NCBI GenBank assembly: GCA_963747985.1
Contig: CAVVHG010000012.1
Span: 372,001 to 436,000, forward strand
Length of the DNA: 64,000 nt
Reading direction: 5' to 3'
From: JACADW01 sp963747985
GTDB taxonomy: Bacteria > Acidobacteriota > UBA6911
Shown here in pieces: positions 1-7,564 of the stretch (the first letter of the stretch is position 1; the number at the start of each line of letters is the position of its first letter). The notes under the pieces are model-generated. The model did not search any database and was not told the DNA's origin. It worked only from the letters and a program-made list of their open reading frames with translations. Made by a program: the position numbers and the translations under genes.

Positions 1-222
1 GAAATGGTGAACGCGGGAAATGTAGGTCCGGAATCCCTCACTTCCGTGGAGCGCCTCATCTTCAACGACCGGCTCGATGCTGTTGTGACCGCTTTTCTGG
101 CGTCACTCGTGCTCGTGATACTTGTCGACTCGGCTCGGGAGTGGATCGGCATCCTCCGGGGACGGAAGAAGCCGTTGCTTCATGAAGCACCATATGTCGT
201 TTCGACGCTGCCTGTGGAATGA
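1..222 (+). CDS. cstA: carbon starvation protein CstA, C-terminal end (partial)
   Basis: The reading frame is open from the left edge of the window and stops at 220-222, so only about the last 73 residues of a larger protein are present. They hold one hydrophobic helix (AFLASLVLVILVDSAREW), preceded by FNDRLDA and followed by a basic cytoplasmic tail ending EAPYVVSTLPVE. This resembles the C-terminus of CstA-type peptide/pyruvate transporters, multi-spanning inner-membrane proteins. The call is supported by the next gene, a YbdD/YjiX small protein, which is the standard partner of cstA. The rest of the gene lies outside the window. Confidence 0.72.
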   Translation, partial: EMVNAGNVGPESLTSVERLIFNDRLDAVVTAFLASLVLVILVDSAREWIGILRGRKKPLLHEAPYVVSTLPVE

Positions 223-230
223 GAGGAAGC

Positions 231-407
231 ATGAGACTGGTTCTATACTGGTTCCGTATCTTGCGGCAGATCCTTGGAGAGGGTGAATACGAACGGTATT
301 GTGTCCACATGCGGAAGAAACACCCGGGAGTTGTTCCTCCCGGTCCGCGGACGTTTTACGCCGCCCGTCTCAAAGAAAAATACTCTCGTCCGCAGCGATG
401 CTGCTGA
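231..407 (+). CDS. YbdD/YjiX family small protein
   Basis: This is a 58-residue protein with the family pattern: an N-terminal amphipathic stretch (YWFRILRQILG), the EYERYCVHMRKKHP core, a FYAARLKEKYS segment and a C-terminal RCC. Members are about 60-70 residues and are encoded directly after cstA-type transporters; their biochemical role is poorly defined. An in-frame ATG at 219 overlaps the cstA stop (ATGA). The ATG at 231 is preferred because AGAGGAAG lies just before it, though the spacing is short. It forms a two-gene operon with cstA and converges on the minus-strand gene ending at 432. Confidence 0.75.
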   Translation: MRLVLYWFRILRQILGEGEYERYCVHMRKKHPGVVPPGPRTFYAARLKEKYSRPQRCC

Positions 408-431
408 AGCGTCCGCTCTGTTGGAGCGAAC

Positions 432-1433
432 CTACCTGGGTGTGACTGCGCCGGTCCGGGAGATGCCCTTGACTCCTCTTCCCTCGTAGACGACGGTAAG
501 TAAGTCAGTTTCGAGGCTTGACTCGCCCTCGAGGCGGAGCAACCTGCCGCCCGCCTCGCGCGCACCAGGAAGGCTGCTCATGGGTTCCACGCCGAGGACG
601 TAGGCTCTCCCGAACCAGGGATACTCCAGGGTGTATCCGAACTCGTGCCACAGCCAGACGCACTCGAAGACCTTAGGATCAAATACGAACCCCACTCCGA
701 CCTGCAACTTCGGGTTTGTGACCGCCACCCACCCTTCATCCAGGTCATGGAGATATTTCATGACCTCAGTGTTCGAGGACTCGCGGACAAGCCGGCTGTG
801 GTCCCTGCCGTTGCCGTCGACCGGCCACGGTTGGAGCGAATCGCCGAGGCGAATCCTGCGGGCGGGCGCGTCCAGGACACATCCCTCGTCAAGGAACGGT
901 TGTCCCACCGCCGGGTGATGGCCCCACATGAAATCCAGGGCCTTCTTTCCTTCGTTCGTGACCGTTTCATGCATGTGCAGAACGGGCTCGCCGGAATGCA
1001 GCGACATCACTCTCTCGAGCAGAAACGGCATCCGAAGCGTCCGGACCCAGAGCTTTACCGACACGTGGCCGGGCTCGTCGGCGAGTATTTTGTACTCCCA
1101 GGGCAAGCCCCAGGTTTCTCCATGGAAACCAAGCTCCGCCCCGACATACTCACTGGCCGCGCTTGCATGGGGGAAAAGCTCCTGCCAGCCTCCCTCGTAG
1201 TAGTCAAAGAAAGGGCGGTTATTGCCGGAGGTGGGAATCCGCCGCGGGGAGCCGGGCAACACGCCGGGCCTGTGCCAGAGAAAATCGACATCCCTGGGCT
1301 TGAACAACAGTTCCGTGATATCCGCGCCGAGGTCCAGCCTGACGGTGACCCTCAACAGCTCATTCTCGAGAATCAGGACGCGCAGGTTGTCCTGCTTACA
1401 GCGATCGTTGATCCGGGCCCCGTAGTGTCTCAA
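432..1433 (-). CDS. aldose 1-epimerase-like protein (DUF4432/galactose mutarotase-like fold)
   Basis: A 333-residue cytoplasmic protein without signal peptide. The N-terminal pattern (ENELLRVTVRLDLGADITELLFKP, then DFLWHRPG) and later the HHPAVGQPFL and PWFGRAYVLGVEPMSS segments fit the beta-sandwich mutarotase-like superfamily, probably the DUF4432 type. Its substrate cannot be read from sequence. Start: the codon is TTG, only 3 nt after the stop of the upstream sigma-factor gene; the ribosome-binding site GGAGG is embedded in that gene's last codons, so translation is probably coupled. The classical mutarotase catalytic residues were not mapped, so enzymatic activity is inferred from fold only. 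Confidence 0.68.
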   Translation of the reverse strand: MRHYGARINDRCKQDNLRVLILENELLRVTVRLDLGADITELLFKPRDVDFLWHRPGVLPGSPRRIPTSGNNRPFFDYYEGGWQELFPHASAASEYVGAELGFHGETWGLPWEYKILADEPGHVSVKLWVRTLRMPFLLERVMSLHSGEPVLHMHETVTNEGKKALDFMWGHHPAVGQPFLDEGCVLDAPARRIRLGDSLQPWPVDGNGRDHSRLVRESSNTEVMKYLHDLDEGWVAVTNPKLQVGVGFVFDPKVFECVWLWHEFGYTLEYPWFGRAYVLGVEPMSSLPGAREAGGRLLRLEGESSLETDLLTVVYEGRGVKGISRTGAVTPR

Positions 1434-1436
1434 GGT

Positions 1437-2405
1437 TCACCTCCTCAGGTTGAATTCAATCTCCTTCACGTCGCCGAAAGACTCTACCATGTACTTCTTG
1501 ATTTTGTTGATGAGCTTGCGTTCCGCAACCCGGATCGCCTCGCGTGAAATCCCGTAGAGGTCCGCAATCTGCTGCAGAGTCTGCGGCTCATCGGCGATCA
1601 GCCTCTTTTGGAGAATGAGCCTCTCGCGCTCCGAGAGGGTCTCTGCCAGCTCTTCGAACTTCTGCTCAAGGAGCTGTCGGAACTCGCCCTGCGCTATCTT
1701 CTCGTCCACCCCCTGTTCCATGAGTTCCAAGGTGTCCTGGTAGCGCAATTTCCCGTCTGAACCCGTTACGGGGGCGTCCAGCGAGATGTCGGGCCCGGTG
1801 AGCGCCTGCTCGACCTCCGTGATCTCGCTTTCTTCGACGCCAAGATTCCGGGCAAGAAGCCGCGTTGTGGGCGCGATGCCCTTCGCCTCGAGATCCCGCT
1901 TTTCGCGGTTCAGGTTCATGAGTATCTTACGCCGCGTATTCGTCGTCCCGACCTTCACCATACGAGTGTTGTCGAGGAGAAACTTCAGTATGTAGGCCTT
2001 GATCCACCAGACTGCGTACGTGGCCAGGCGGGTCCCCTGCGAAGGATCGAACCGCCTCACTGCCTGAAGCAGCCCCAGGTTCCCTTCCTGGATCAGATCG
2101 AGCAGGTTCCGGTAAACCTTGTGATAGATCAGTGCTACCTTGACGACGAGCTTGAGGTTGGATGTTACGAGGCGGTACGCGGCCTCGCGGTCCCCGGTTT
2201 CGCGGTAGGTCTTCGCCAGGCTCTGCTCTTCGCCACGCGTCAGGGTGGGGAAGCGGCTGATTTCCAGGAAGTAGCGCCTGAGCGGATCGTAACGGGCCAG
2301 TTCGGCCGTGTCCGGCCCGTGTTCCAAGGGTGCGTCATCCGGCACCAGGAGGCTGGCTTCACCAGGCTCATCTTCGAATTCGTCCAGGTTCTCGTTCACG
2401 GCCAC
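1437..2405 (-). CDS. rpoH: RNA polymerase sigma-32-like factor (sigma-70 family)
   Basis: A 322-residue sigma-70 family protein. Residues 37-70 contain the region 1.2 pattern DPLRRYFLEISRFPTLTRGEE. Region 2 follows (LVTSNLKLVVKVAL, then NLLDLIQEGNLGLLQAVRRFDP and the 2.4 helix TRLATYAVWWIKAYI). A GTTNTRRKILMNLN segment matches the RpoH-box area of sigma-32 proteins. Region 4 has LSERERLILQKRL and a helix-turn-helix (TLQQIADLYGISREAIRVAE). It lacks the long region 1.1/NCR of a primary sigma factor, hence a heat-shock type alternative factor. The start is GTG with AGGAG seven bases upstream. It is the first gene of a two-gene minus-strand operon. The exact regulon is not predictable. Confidence 0.85.
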   Translation of the reverse strand: MAVNENLDEFEDEPGEASLLVPDDAPLEHGPDTAELARYDPLRRYFLEISRFPTLTRGEEQSLAKTYRETGDREAAYRLVTSNLKLVVKVALIYHKVYRNLLDLIQEGNLGLLQAVRRFDPSQGTRLATYAVWWIKAYILKFLLDNTRMVKVGTTNTRRKILMNLNREKRDLEAKGIAPTTRLLARNLGVEESEITEVEQALTGPDISLDAPVTGSDGKLRYQDTLELMEQGVDEKIAQGEFRQLLEQKFEELAETLSERERLILQKRLIADEPQTLQQIADLYGISREAIRVAERKLINKIKKYMVESFGDVKEIEFNLRR

Positions 2406-2485
2406 CTGCTTCTCCTGCCCCCTATCAATCCATTATACGGGACGCCTGAAGCAAGTAATAGGTCCGGGGTGCCAGGCAACTGAAA

Positions 2486-2600
2486 CGGGATCGGCATCGG
2501 GATCGATATCGGATTCGGTGTCAAAGGATGGCGGGATTGGCCAGGGCGAATTCGAAAGCGATTGCGACCCCGATACCGATTCCGATCCCGACCGCACCGG
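2486..2600. repeat. CGGNAT hexamer repeat, inverted arms (copy 1)
   Basis: Between the divergent sigma-factor and nitrilase genes, 2486-2518 reads as six-base units of the form CGGNAT (CGGGAT, CGGCAT, CGGGAT and variants). 2565-2592 carries the complementary ATNCCG units. The two arms can fold into a long imperfect hairpin. The same repeat type recurs at 7565-7681 and 26365-26396. It encodes no plausible protein, although open frames run through it because the unit length is a multiple of three. Confidence 0.75.
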
Positions 2601-2631
2601 GGAATGCCCTGCATGATATGCTTCAGGCTCG

Positions 2632-3675
2632 ATGAGCACACAAGAACGCTACTACGCGGCCTGTTGCCAGACCGACTTCCCGAGTCCGGAATCCCGGGCA
2701 GAGATCGCAAGCAGGGTGGACCGGATGCTCGAGATGATCGATTCGGCCATCCTTGGATACGAACCGTTTTTCCCGGTTCGTCTCGTCGTGTTTCCGGAAT
2801 TTGCCCACACTCCGCCGGTCTACTTCACGGTTTCGGACCTGGCAGAGCGCTTGGCCGTTCCGATTCCCAACGAGCACACGCAAAGGTATGAGCAGCGGGC
2901 CAGGCATCACGGCATATACATCCAGACAGGGACGTTCCTGGAGACAGACGAGCGCTATCCCGGGGCTGTATTCAACACCACCTGCCTTATAGGCCCGACC
3001 GGCATACTCGCCAAGTACCGCAAGACCCATCCGTGGATTCCCTGGGAGGTGCACACAAGCCCGCATGACCTCCCGGACTACGCCGAGGATCCATTTCCGG
3101 TGACCGACACCGGTATCGGGAGACTGGGCACAGCCATCTGTTACGATTGGCTCTTTCCGGAGGCGATCCGGCAGCTCGCGTTGAAAGGAGCTGAAGTCCT
3201 GATCAGGGTCTCGGCCTACATGGACCCCTGGGGAACAGCCGCGCCAATGGAATGGTGGACCCTGGTCAATCGCTGCCGGGCACTGGAAAACAACTGCTAC
3301 GTCGTGGCCGCCAACCAGGGGGCGGCCCTGAAGAACTATCCACCGTTCAGTTGGCCGGGTGGCAGCATGGTTGTGGACTTCGACGGCAGGATCCTTGCGC
3401 AGGCCGAGGCAGGGCCGGGGGAACGCATTGTCGTCGCGCCCGTAGACATCGCCGCGCTCAGGGCGGAAAGGGATAGGAGGCGGGGCCACCACATGCTGTC
3501 CCACCTCCGCACCGAGCTGTACGGCGGCTACCGCAAGCCCATATACCCCCGCGCGGCCCAGGCCGCAAACTGGCCCGTCTCCATCGAAGGCAACAAGCGC
3601 TCAATCGATTCTGCCAGGAATCTCAACAAGACCAATGCTGGCCGGGCATCGGAACAGAGGGAACCTCCATCTTGA
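2632..3675 (+). CDS. carbon-nitrogen hydrolase (nitrilase superfamily)
   Basis: A 347-residue cytoplasmic amidase/nitrilase-type hydrolase. The Glu-Lys-Cys catalytic triad is visible: Glu56 in VVFPEFAH, Lys131 in KYRKTHPW and Cys170 in GTAICYDWLFPE. ENNCYVVAANQG and GGSMVVDFDGRIL follow, as in the core fold. About 60 residues extend past the core and are low complexity near the end. The specific substrate (amide, nitrile or carbamoyl) is not evident. No strong Shine-Dalgarno sequence precedes the ATG. It stands alone, divergent from the sigma-factor operon across the hexamer repeat. Confidence 0.85.
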   Translation: MSTQERYYAACCQTDFPSPESRAEIASRVDRMLEMIDSAILGYEPFFPVRLVVFPEFAHTPPVYFTVSDLAERLAVPIPNEHTQRYEQRARHHGIYIQTGTFLETDERYPGAVFNTTCLIGPTGILAKYRKTHPWIPWEVHTSPHDLPDYAEDPFPVTDTGIGRLGTAICYDWLFPEAIRQLALKGAEVLIRVSAYMDPWGTAAPMEWWTLVNRCRALENNCYVVAANQGAALKNYPPFSWPGGSMVVDFDGRILAQAEAGPGERIVVAPVDIAALRAERDRRRGHHMLSHLRTELYGGYRKPIYPRAAQAANWPVSIEGNKRSIDSARNLNKTNAGRASEQREPPS

Positions 3676-4321
3676 GCTTGCAGTCGAAGGTCTTCGGCTG
3701 CAGGTCCTGCCTGGTCCACGTCCCGGCTCGTCCTGCCGATCTCCGTGCGTCAATTCCAGAGGTGGCGGATCCAGCTCCCGGGCGAACCTGGCCCGGCCGG
3801 ACTCATCTCCCAGGGTATTCCGCGGCCAGTGGTTCGCCACCGGTGCTCTGCGTGCTCCATCCTTTGACGCCTGCGATTCAGACACTACGCCTGACAGATA
3901 GAACCTTCCGACGCCCTTTCTCTCCCCTCCATGGCTCGTCACCTGAGTGGCCCCTTGCCTGGGGGCCCGCTTCCGCTCACCCCCGGCTGTGATTCTTCTG
4001 GGGCGGGCTGAGGAAGTCTCCCGGTCACTCTCGCGCACCACAGGGCTATCGGCAACGGGGGGGCTATGGGCTCCGACATAGCCGAGCCCTGAAGCGGCGA
4101 GAGAAGGAGGAGCGGGACTATCACGCCGGTATCTCCACTGTCTGGATCGCCCGACGGGGCAAAGAGTTGTTTGCAGAGGTAACGCGACAAGAGCGATAAT
4201 TCCAGCCACACAGAGGTGGACACGAGCATGCCTGCCGGACTTCCAATGATCCGGGCTGCACCCCCCTCAAGCTGATCACCCCGACCGGGGCGGGCGGCGA
4301 AGTGTTCCCGAAAGGAGGCAT
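3676..4321. other. intergenic region, 646 bp, no convincing gene
   Basis: Open frames here are arginine/proline/serine-rich and without recognisable motifs, including a 202-codon minus-strand frame that overlaps the end of the hydrolase gene. A GC-rich stretch at about 4005-4075 has patches reminiscent of RNase P RNA but lacks its conserved core. The right end (4311-4318) is AAAGGAGG, the ribosome-binding site of the next gene. A structured RNA cannot be excluded. Confidence 0.5.
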
Positions 4322-4714
4322 ATGGTGGAAGCCTTAACCGGGAAGCAGGCGGTATCAACCCTGCTGATCCGTTGGATTGCGCGGCTTTGGAGCGTCGCGA
4401 GCATCCTGATATTCCTGCTCCTGTGTGTGGGTGAGGGTATTCACTACACAGGCTCGATGCAGTGGCTCGGCTTCCTCTTCTATCCGGTGGGTGTATCAAT
4501 CGGAATGATTCTGGCCTGGAAGAGAGAAGTCCTGGGTGGAAGCATAACGACAGGATGCCTTATTGCTTACTACATAGTTCACTTCGCGACCGCCGGCGTA
4601 TTGCCCAAGGGCTGGGGGTGGTTGGTCCTGGCGGCACCCGGATTTTTGTTCCTGCTGTGCGGCTTTCGAAGAGACCGGACAAGCAAGTCGCCGGCGCAGT
4701 CAACTTCCGGTTGA
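4322..4714 (+). CDS. small integral membrane protein, unknown function
   Basis: A 130-residue protein with about four hydrophobic segments: near residues 22-40 (WSVASILIFLLLCVG), 50-65 (LGFLFYPVGVSIGMILAW), 75-92 (ITTGCLIAYYIVHFA) and 98-115 (WGWLVLAAPGFLFLLCG), followed by a short basic tail. A very strong AAAGGAGG site precedes the ATG. It resembles small four-helix membrane proteins of unknown function found in many phyla; no catalytic motif is visible. The ilv leader begins about 40 bases after its stop, but the two are probably separate transcription units because a promoter lies between them. Confidence 0.65.
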   Translation: MVEALTGKQAVSTLLIRWIARLWSVASILIFLLLCVGEGIHYTGSMQWLGFLFYPVGVSIGMILAWKREVLGGSITTGCLIAYYIVHFATAGVLPKGWGWLVLAAPGFLFLLCGFRRDRTSKSPAQSTSG

Positions 4715-4750
4715 ATCGGTCAAAAGCGCCCGGCGCGAGCCCTAAACCTG

Positions 4751-4780
4751 TTGACAGGTCGCGAATGCGTCTGATAGGTT
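4751..4780 (+). promoter_or_regulatory. sigma-70-type promoter for the ilv leader
   Basis: A perfect TTGACA (4751-4756) is followed after 18 bases by TAGGTT (4775-4780), which keeps the TA...T of the -10 consensus. Transcription would begin near 4787, before the leader-peptide ATG at 4831 and after an earlier in-frame ATG at 4765. That position supports 4831 as the leader start. Confidence 0.5.
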
Positions 4781-4830
4781 CTCTCGTCGTGGGCCTTGAA
4801 GAGACTGCACGGGCCCCGAAAAGTGGCCTA

Positions 4831-4953
4831 ATGAAGACTGCGCTGAGCGCGATATTCTCGAGAATCCAATCGACAGTCGGTATCATCCTGCCCGTAGCGC
4901 TCGTACTTATTACCGGCATTATCATCCTCAACCGCTTCGCGCGGTTCGGATGA
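4831..4953 (+). CDS. branched-chain amino acid leader peptide (ilvNB attenuator)
   Basis: A 40-codon open frame. Residues 16-33 contain 13 branched-chain residues out of 18 (runs such as GIIL, ALVLI and GIIIL), including Ile-Ile-Ile-Leu at codons 30-33. The frame ends at a TGA lying inside the downstream attenuator structure: the 1:2 stem starts exactly at codon 31 and the stop is within segment 2. This is the arrangement of classical ilv/leu leader peptides, where scarcity of charged Ile/Leu/Val tRNA stalls the ribosome. No good Shine-Dalgarno sequence was seen before the ATG. Alternative reading: a one-helix membrane microprotein. Position directly before ilvN-ilvB and the pairing geometry favour the leader role. 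Confidence 0.7.
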   Translation: MKTALSAIFSRIQSTVGIILPVALVLITGIIILNRFARFG

Positions 4954-5011
4954 TGGCAGAATCACTGGAGATTCCAGGGCCGTCATCCGCACCGGGGTGA
5001 CGGCCTTTTTT
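4921..5011 (+). promoter_or_regulatory. transcription attenuator of the ilvN-ilvB operon
   Basis: Three mutually exclusive pairings can be read. 1:2 pause hairpin: 4921-4927 (ATCATCC) pairs with 4948-4954 and 4930-4935 (AACCGC) with 4941-4946. 2:3 antiterminator: 4947-4957 (CGGATGATGGC) pairs with 4979-4989 (GCCGTCATCCG), ten Watson-Crick pairs and one G-U. 3:4 terminator: 4978-4988 pairs with 4995-5005 around a six-base loop, followed by six T (5006-5011). A ribosome stalled on the Ile/Leu codons would cover segment 1 and free 2 to pair with 3, allowing read-through. A ribosome reaching the stop would cover segment 2 and favour termination. Confidence 0.8.
4978..5011 (+). terminator. rho-independent (attenuating) terminator before ilvN
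   Basis: The stem starts GGCCGTCA at 4978 and is closed by TGACGGCC ending at 5005, 11 bp in total with one G-U, around a six-base loop. Six T residues follow immediately. It lies 25 bases after the leader-peptide stop and 36 bases before the ilvN ATG, with no intervening gene, so it can only act on transcripts heading into ilvN. Confidence 0.85.
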
Positions 5012-5047
5012 CGTTATGAATGAATCCCGCGAACCAGGAGATTGCAG

Positions 5048-5620
5048 ATGACAACTTTCGGGAACCACAACGGGGCAGACCATCGGCAGCCCCCCACGAG
5101 GACGATTTCAATCCTGGTTGAGAACAGGTTCGGCGTGCTGTCGAGGATCGCAGGACTGTTCAGCTCGAGGGGCTACAACATCGAAAGTATCACAGCCGCC
5201 GGCGATCCCGAGACCGGTTTGTCGAAGATCACGATGGTGGTGCGCTGCGAACCGGCTTTTACGCAACAGATACTCAACCAGGTGAGCAAGCTCGTCGAGG
5301 TCGTCGAAGCGGTGGATCTCACCGACGCGAACTGCGTCGAGCGCGAACTTGTGCTCGTGCGCGTGCGTGCGCCGGAGGGCAAGCGCACGACGCTCCTGGG
5401 AGAAGCCGAGATCTTCCGCGCCAGGGTCGTGACTGCGACTCCCGACAATTATGTCTTCGAAGTGACCGGGGATACGGGCAAGGTGGATGCCTTCCTTGAC
5501 GTGGTCCGCCCATACGGCATAGACGACATGGTCAGGACCGGCAAGGTTGCGCTGCACCGCAGCCTGACCGAGAAGTCTTCGCCGCGGCAAGCAGCGCTAT
5601 TTACTCCTGCCAATTCCTGA
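5048..5620 (+). CDS. ilvN: acetolactate synthase small (regulatory) subunit
   Basis: A 190-residue regulatory subunit of acetohydroxyacid synthase, which makes acetolactate and acetohydroxybutyrate for valine, leucine and isoleucine. The ACT domain occupies residues about 19-90 (ISILVENRFGVLSRIAGLFSSRGYNIESI is the ligand-binding signature area, here as separate motifs RFGVLSRIAGLF and GYNIESI). The C-terminal half is the ALS small-subunit domain (ERELVLVRVR, then RARVVTATPDNYVFEVTG). The ATG at 5048 is preferred over a TTG at 5042 because AGGAG lies seven bases upstream. It is unusual in preceding ilvB rather than following it. Expression is probably controlled by the attenuator just upstream. 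Confidence 0.93.
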   Translation: MTTFGNHNGADHRQPPTRTISILVENRFGVLSRIAGLFSSRGYNIESITAAGDPETGLSKITMVVRCEPAFTQQILNQVSKLVEVVEAVDLTDANCVERELVLVRVRAPEGKRTTLLGEAEIFRARVVTATPDNYVFEVTGDTGKVDAFLDVVRPYGIDDMVRTGKVALHRSLTEKSSPRQAALFTPANS

Positions 5621-5670
5621 CGGCGGCAGTGGAAGTGGTCGACGAATGCCCAATAAGAAAAGGAGATACC

Positions 5671-7521
5671 ATGACAGCACAACCTGACGCGAGCAGGCAC
5701 CCACTTGCCGGCAGCCGGATGACCGGCGGGGAAATGGTAATCCAGGTGCTGGCCGACGAGGGCGTGGACACGATTTTCGGCTACAGCGGAGGTGCCATCC
5801 TCCCGACCTATGACGCCATCTTTCGCTATAACGCGGCGCACAAGGCGACCTCCGACGAGCAGATCCGTCTGATTGTGCCCGCCAACGAGCAGGGTGCCGG
5901 CTTCATGGCGGCGGGATACGCGCGGGCAAGCGGTAAGGTCGGCGTATTTCTCGTCACTTCGGGGCCGGGTGCGACCAACTCCGTTACCCCTATCCGTGAC
6001 TGCATGGCCGACTCGGTGCCCGTGGTTCTCATTTGCGGCCAGGTGCCTCGTCACGCCATCGGGTCCGACGCCTTCCAGGAAGCGCCCGTGTTCAACGTCA
6101 TGAGCTCCTGCGCAAAGCACGTGTTCCTCGTCGAGGAGCCCGACCAGCTCGAGGCGACGGTCCGGACCGCCTTCCAGATCGCACGCACCGGCCGGCCGGG
6201 GCCGGTCGTGATCGATCTGCCGAAGGATGTCCAGAACTGGGAGGGGATTTTCCGGGGCGAGGGACTGATGCACTTCCGCGGATACGAAGCGCGGACGCGA
6301 AGGCTCGCGGCGTCGCGCATCACCGAGGAAAGTTGCGCGGCGTTCTACGAGATGCTGAAGAGGAGCGAACGCCCCCTCATCTATGCGGGCGGAGGGGTCA
6401 TCAACAGCGGCGCTTCGGAGGAACTCCGGGCCTTCGCGCGCACGCTGCGCATCCCTGCCACCACCACTCTCCTGGGCATCGGTGCCATGGATACGACGGA
6501 TGACCTGTCGCTCCACATGGTCGGCATGCACGGGATGGCATATGCCAATTACGCAGTCGAGGACTGCGACTTCCTGATCGCCGTAGGTGCGCGATTCGAT
6601 GACCGCGTTGCCGGCAAAGTCCAGGAGTTCGCACCCAAGGCCCGCTATATCGCGCACATCGACATCGACGCAGCCGAAATCGGCAAGGTGAAGGCCGTCC
6701 AGTGGGCGCACGTCGGCGACGCCAGGACCGCGCTGGAGGACCTGCTGGAAGGCCGGAAAGGATTCAGGAAGGACTTTACCCGGTGGCTGAACCACGTGCA
6801 GAGACTGAAGAAGAAGCATGCGCGCAACTACAACCGCGAAAGCAACCTGATACAACCGCAGCACGTGATCGAATGGCTCAACGAGATCATTCACGGCGAG
6901 GCCATCGTCACCACGGGCGTCGGCCAACACCAGATGTGGGCCGCGCAATATTTCGATTTCAGGCACCCGCGATCCTTTCTGACCTCCGGGTCGATGGGGA
7001 CCATGGGTTTCGGCCTGCCCGCAGCAATCGGGGCGCAACTCGCGTGCCCGAACCGGATGGTCATCGACATCGACGGTGACGGCAGTCTCCGCATGAACCT
7101 TGGTGAACTGGAAACGGTGACGACGTACAACCTGCCCGTGAAGATCATCCTGTTCAACAACCTTGGCGACGGCATGGTGCGCCAGTGGCAGAAGATGTAT
7201 TTCGGCAACCGGTTCTCCGCTTCCGACAAGTCCCTTCACCAGAAGGTTTTCACCAAGACTGCCGAAGCCGACGGATTCACTTACTCGGTTCGATTGTCCG
7301 AAAAGGACAAGGTCCCCGAGATCCTCACGTCGTTTGTGGAGCATCGTGGCCCGGCGTTCCTTGAGGTGATGATAGACCCCGACGCTGCGGTCTATCCGAT
7401 GGTAGGTCCGGGCATGGGCTACAAGGATATGATCACGGGAGACTTCATACCGAACCGGCAGTCATCTGCGAATCAGCCCGACGCCGCCCTGGACATGACG
7501 AAGATACCGGACCTTTTCTGA
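5671..7521 (+). CDS. ilvB: acetolactate synthase large (catalytic) subunit
   Basis: A 616-residue ThDP-dependent catalytic subunit, the normal length for IlvB. Visible features: the N-terminal GGEMVIQVLADEGVDTIFGY, the catalytic glutamate Glu73 in ANEQGAGF, a central FAD/nucleotide-binding domain, and the C-terminal ThDP/Mg motif GDGSL...IILFNN near residues 470-500. The last 30 residues are a divergent tail. An ATG at 5671 with AAGGAG six bases upstream is chosen over an in-frame ATG 14 codons earlier. It lies 50 bases after ilvN in the same operon. No ilvC or leuA follows; the next downstream gene is on the other strand. Confidence 0.95.
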   Translation: MTAQPDASRHPLAGSRMTGGEMVIQVLADEGVDTIFGYSGGAILPTYDAIFRYNAAHKATSDEQIRLIVPANEQGAGFMAAGYARASGKVGVFLVTSGPGATNSVTPIRDCMADSVPVVLICGQVPRHAIGSDAFQEAPVFNVMSSCAKHVFLVEEPDQLEATVRTAFQIARTGRPGPVVIDLPKDVQNWEGIFRGEGLMHFRGYEARTRRLAASRITEESCAAFYEMLKRSERPLIYAGGGVINSGASEELRAFARTLRIPATTTLLGIGAMDTTDDLSLHMVGMHGMAYANYAVEDCDFLIAVGARFDDRVAGKVQEFAPKARYIAHIDIDAAEIGKVKAVQWAHVGDARTALEDLLEGRKGFRKDFTRWLNHVQRLKKKHARNYNRESNLIQPQHVIEWLNEIIHGEAIVTTGVGQHQMWAAQYFDFRHPRSFLTSGSMGTMGFGLPAAIGAQLACPNRMVIDIDGDGSLRMNLGELETVTTYNLPVKIILFNNLGDGMVRQWQKMYFGNRFSASDKSLHQKVFTKTAEADGFTYSVRLSEKDKVPEILTSFVEHRGPAFLEVMIDPDAAVYPMVGPGMGYKDMITGDFIPNRQSSANQPDAALDMTKIPDLF

Positions 7522-7564
7522 GTGATGGTGATCCAAGGTTTCGCGACCAGGCAGGAAAAATCCT

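Noticed and set aside
4005..4075. Possible RNase P RNA
   Set aside because: Only short patches (GAGGAAGTC and CACAGGGC) look similar; the conserved P4 core with ACAGAAA and its partner was not found, and no stable overall fold could be traced.
3601..4209. 202-codon minus-strand frame overlapping the end of the nitrilase gene
   Set aside because: Low-complexity Arg/Pro/Ser-rich translation without motifs; typical of spurious high-GC frames.
4765..4830. Earlier ATG for the ilv leader peptide
   Set aside because: The codon lies between the -35 and -10 elements of the predicted promoter, so it would not be in the transcript.
5449..7344. 631-codon open frame on the minus strand opposite ilvB
   Set aside because: It is an antisense shadow of a confidently identified gene in high-GC sequence; its translation has no motifs and no start signals.
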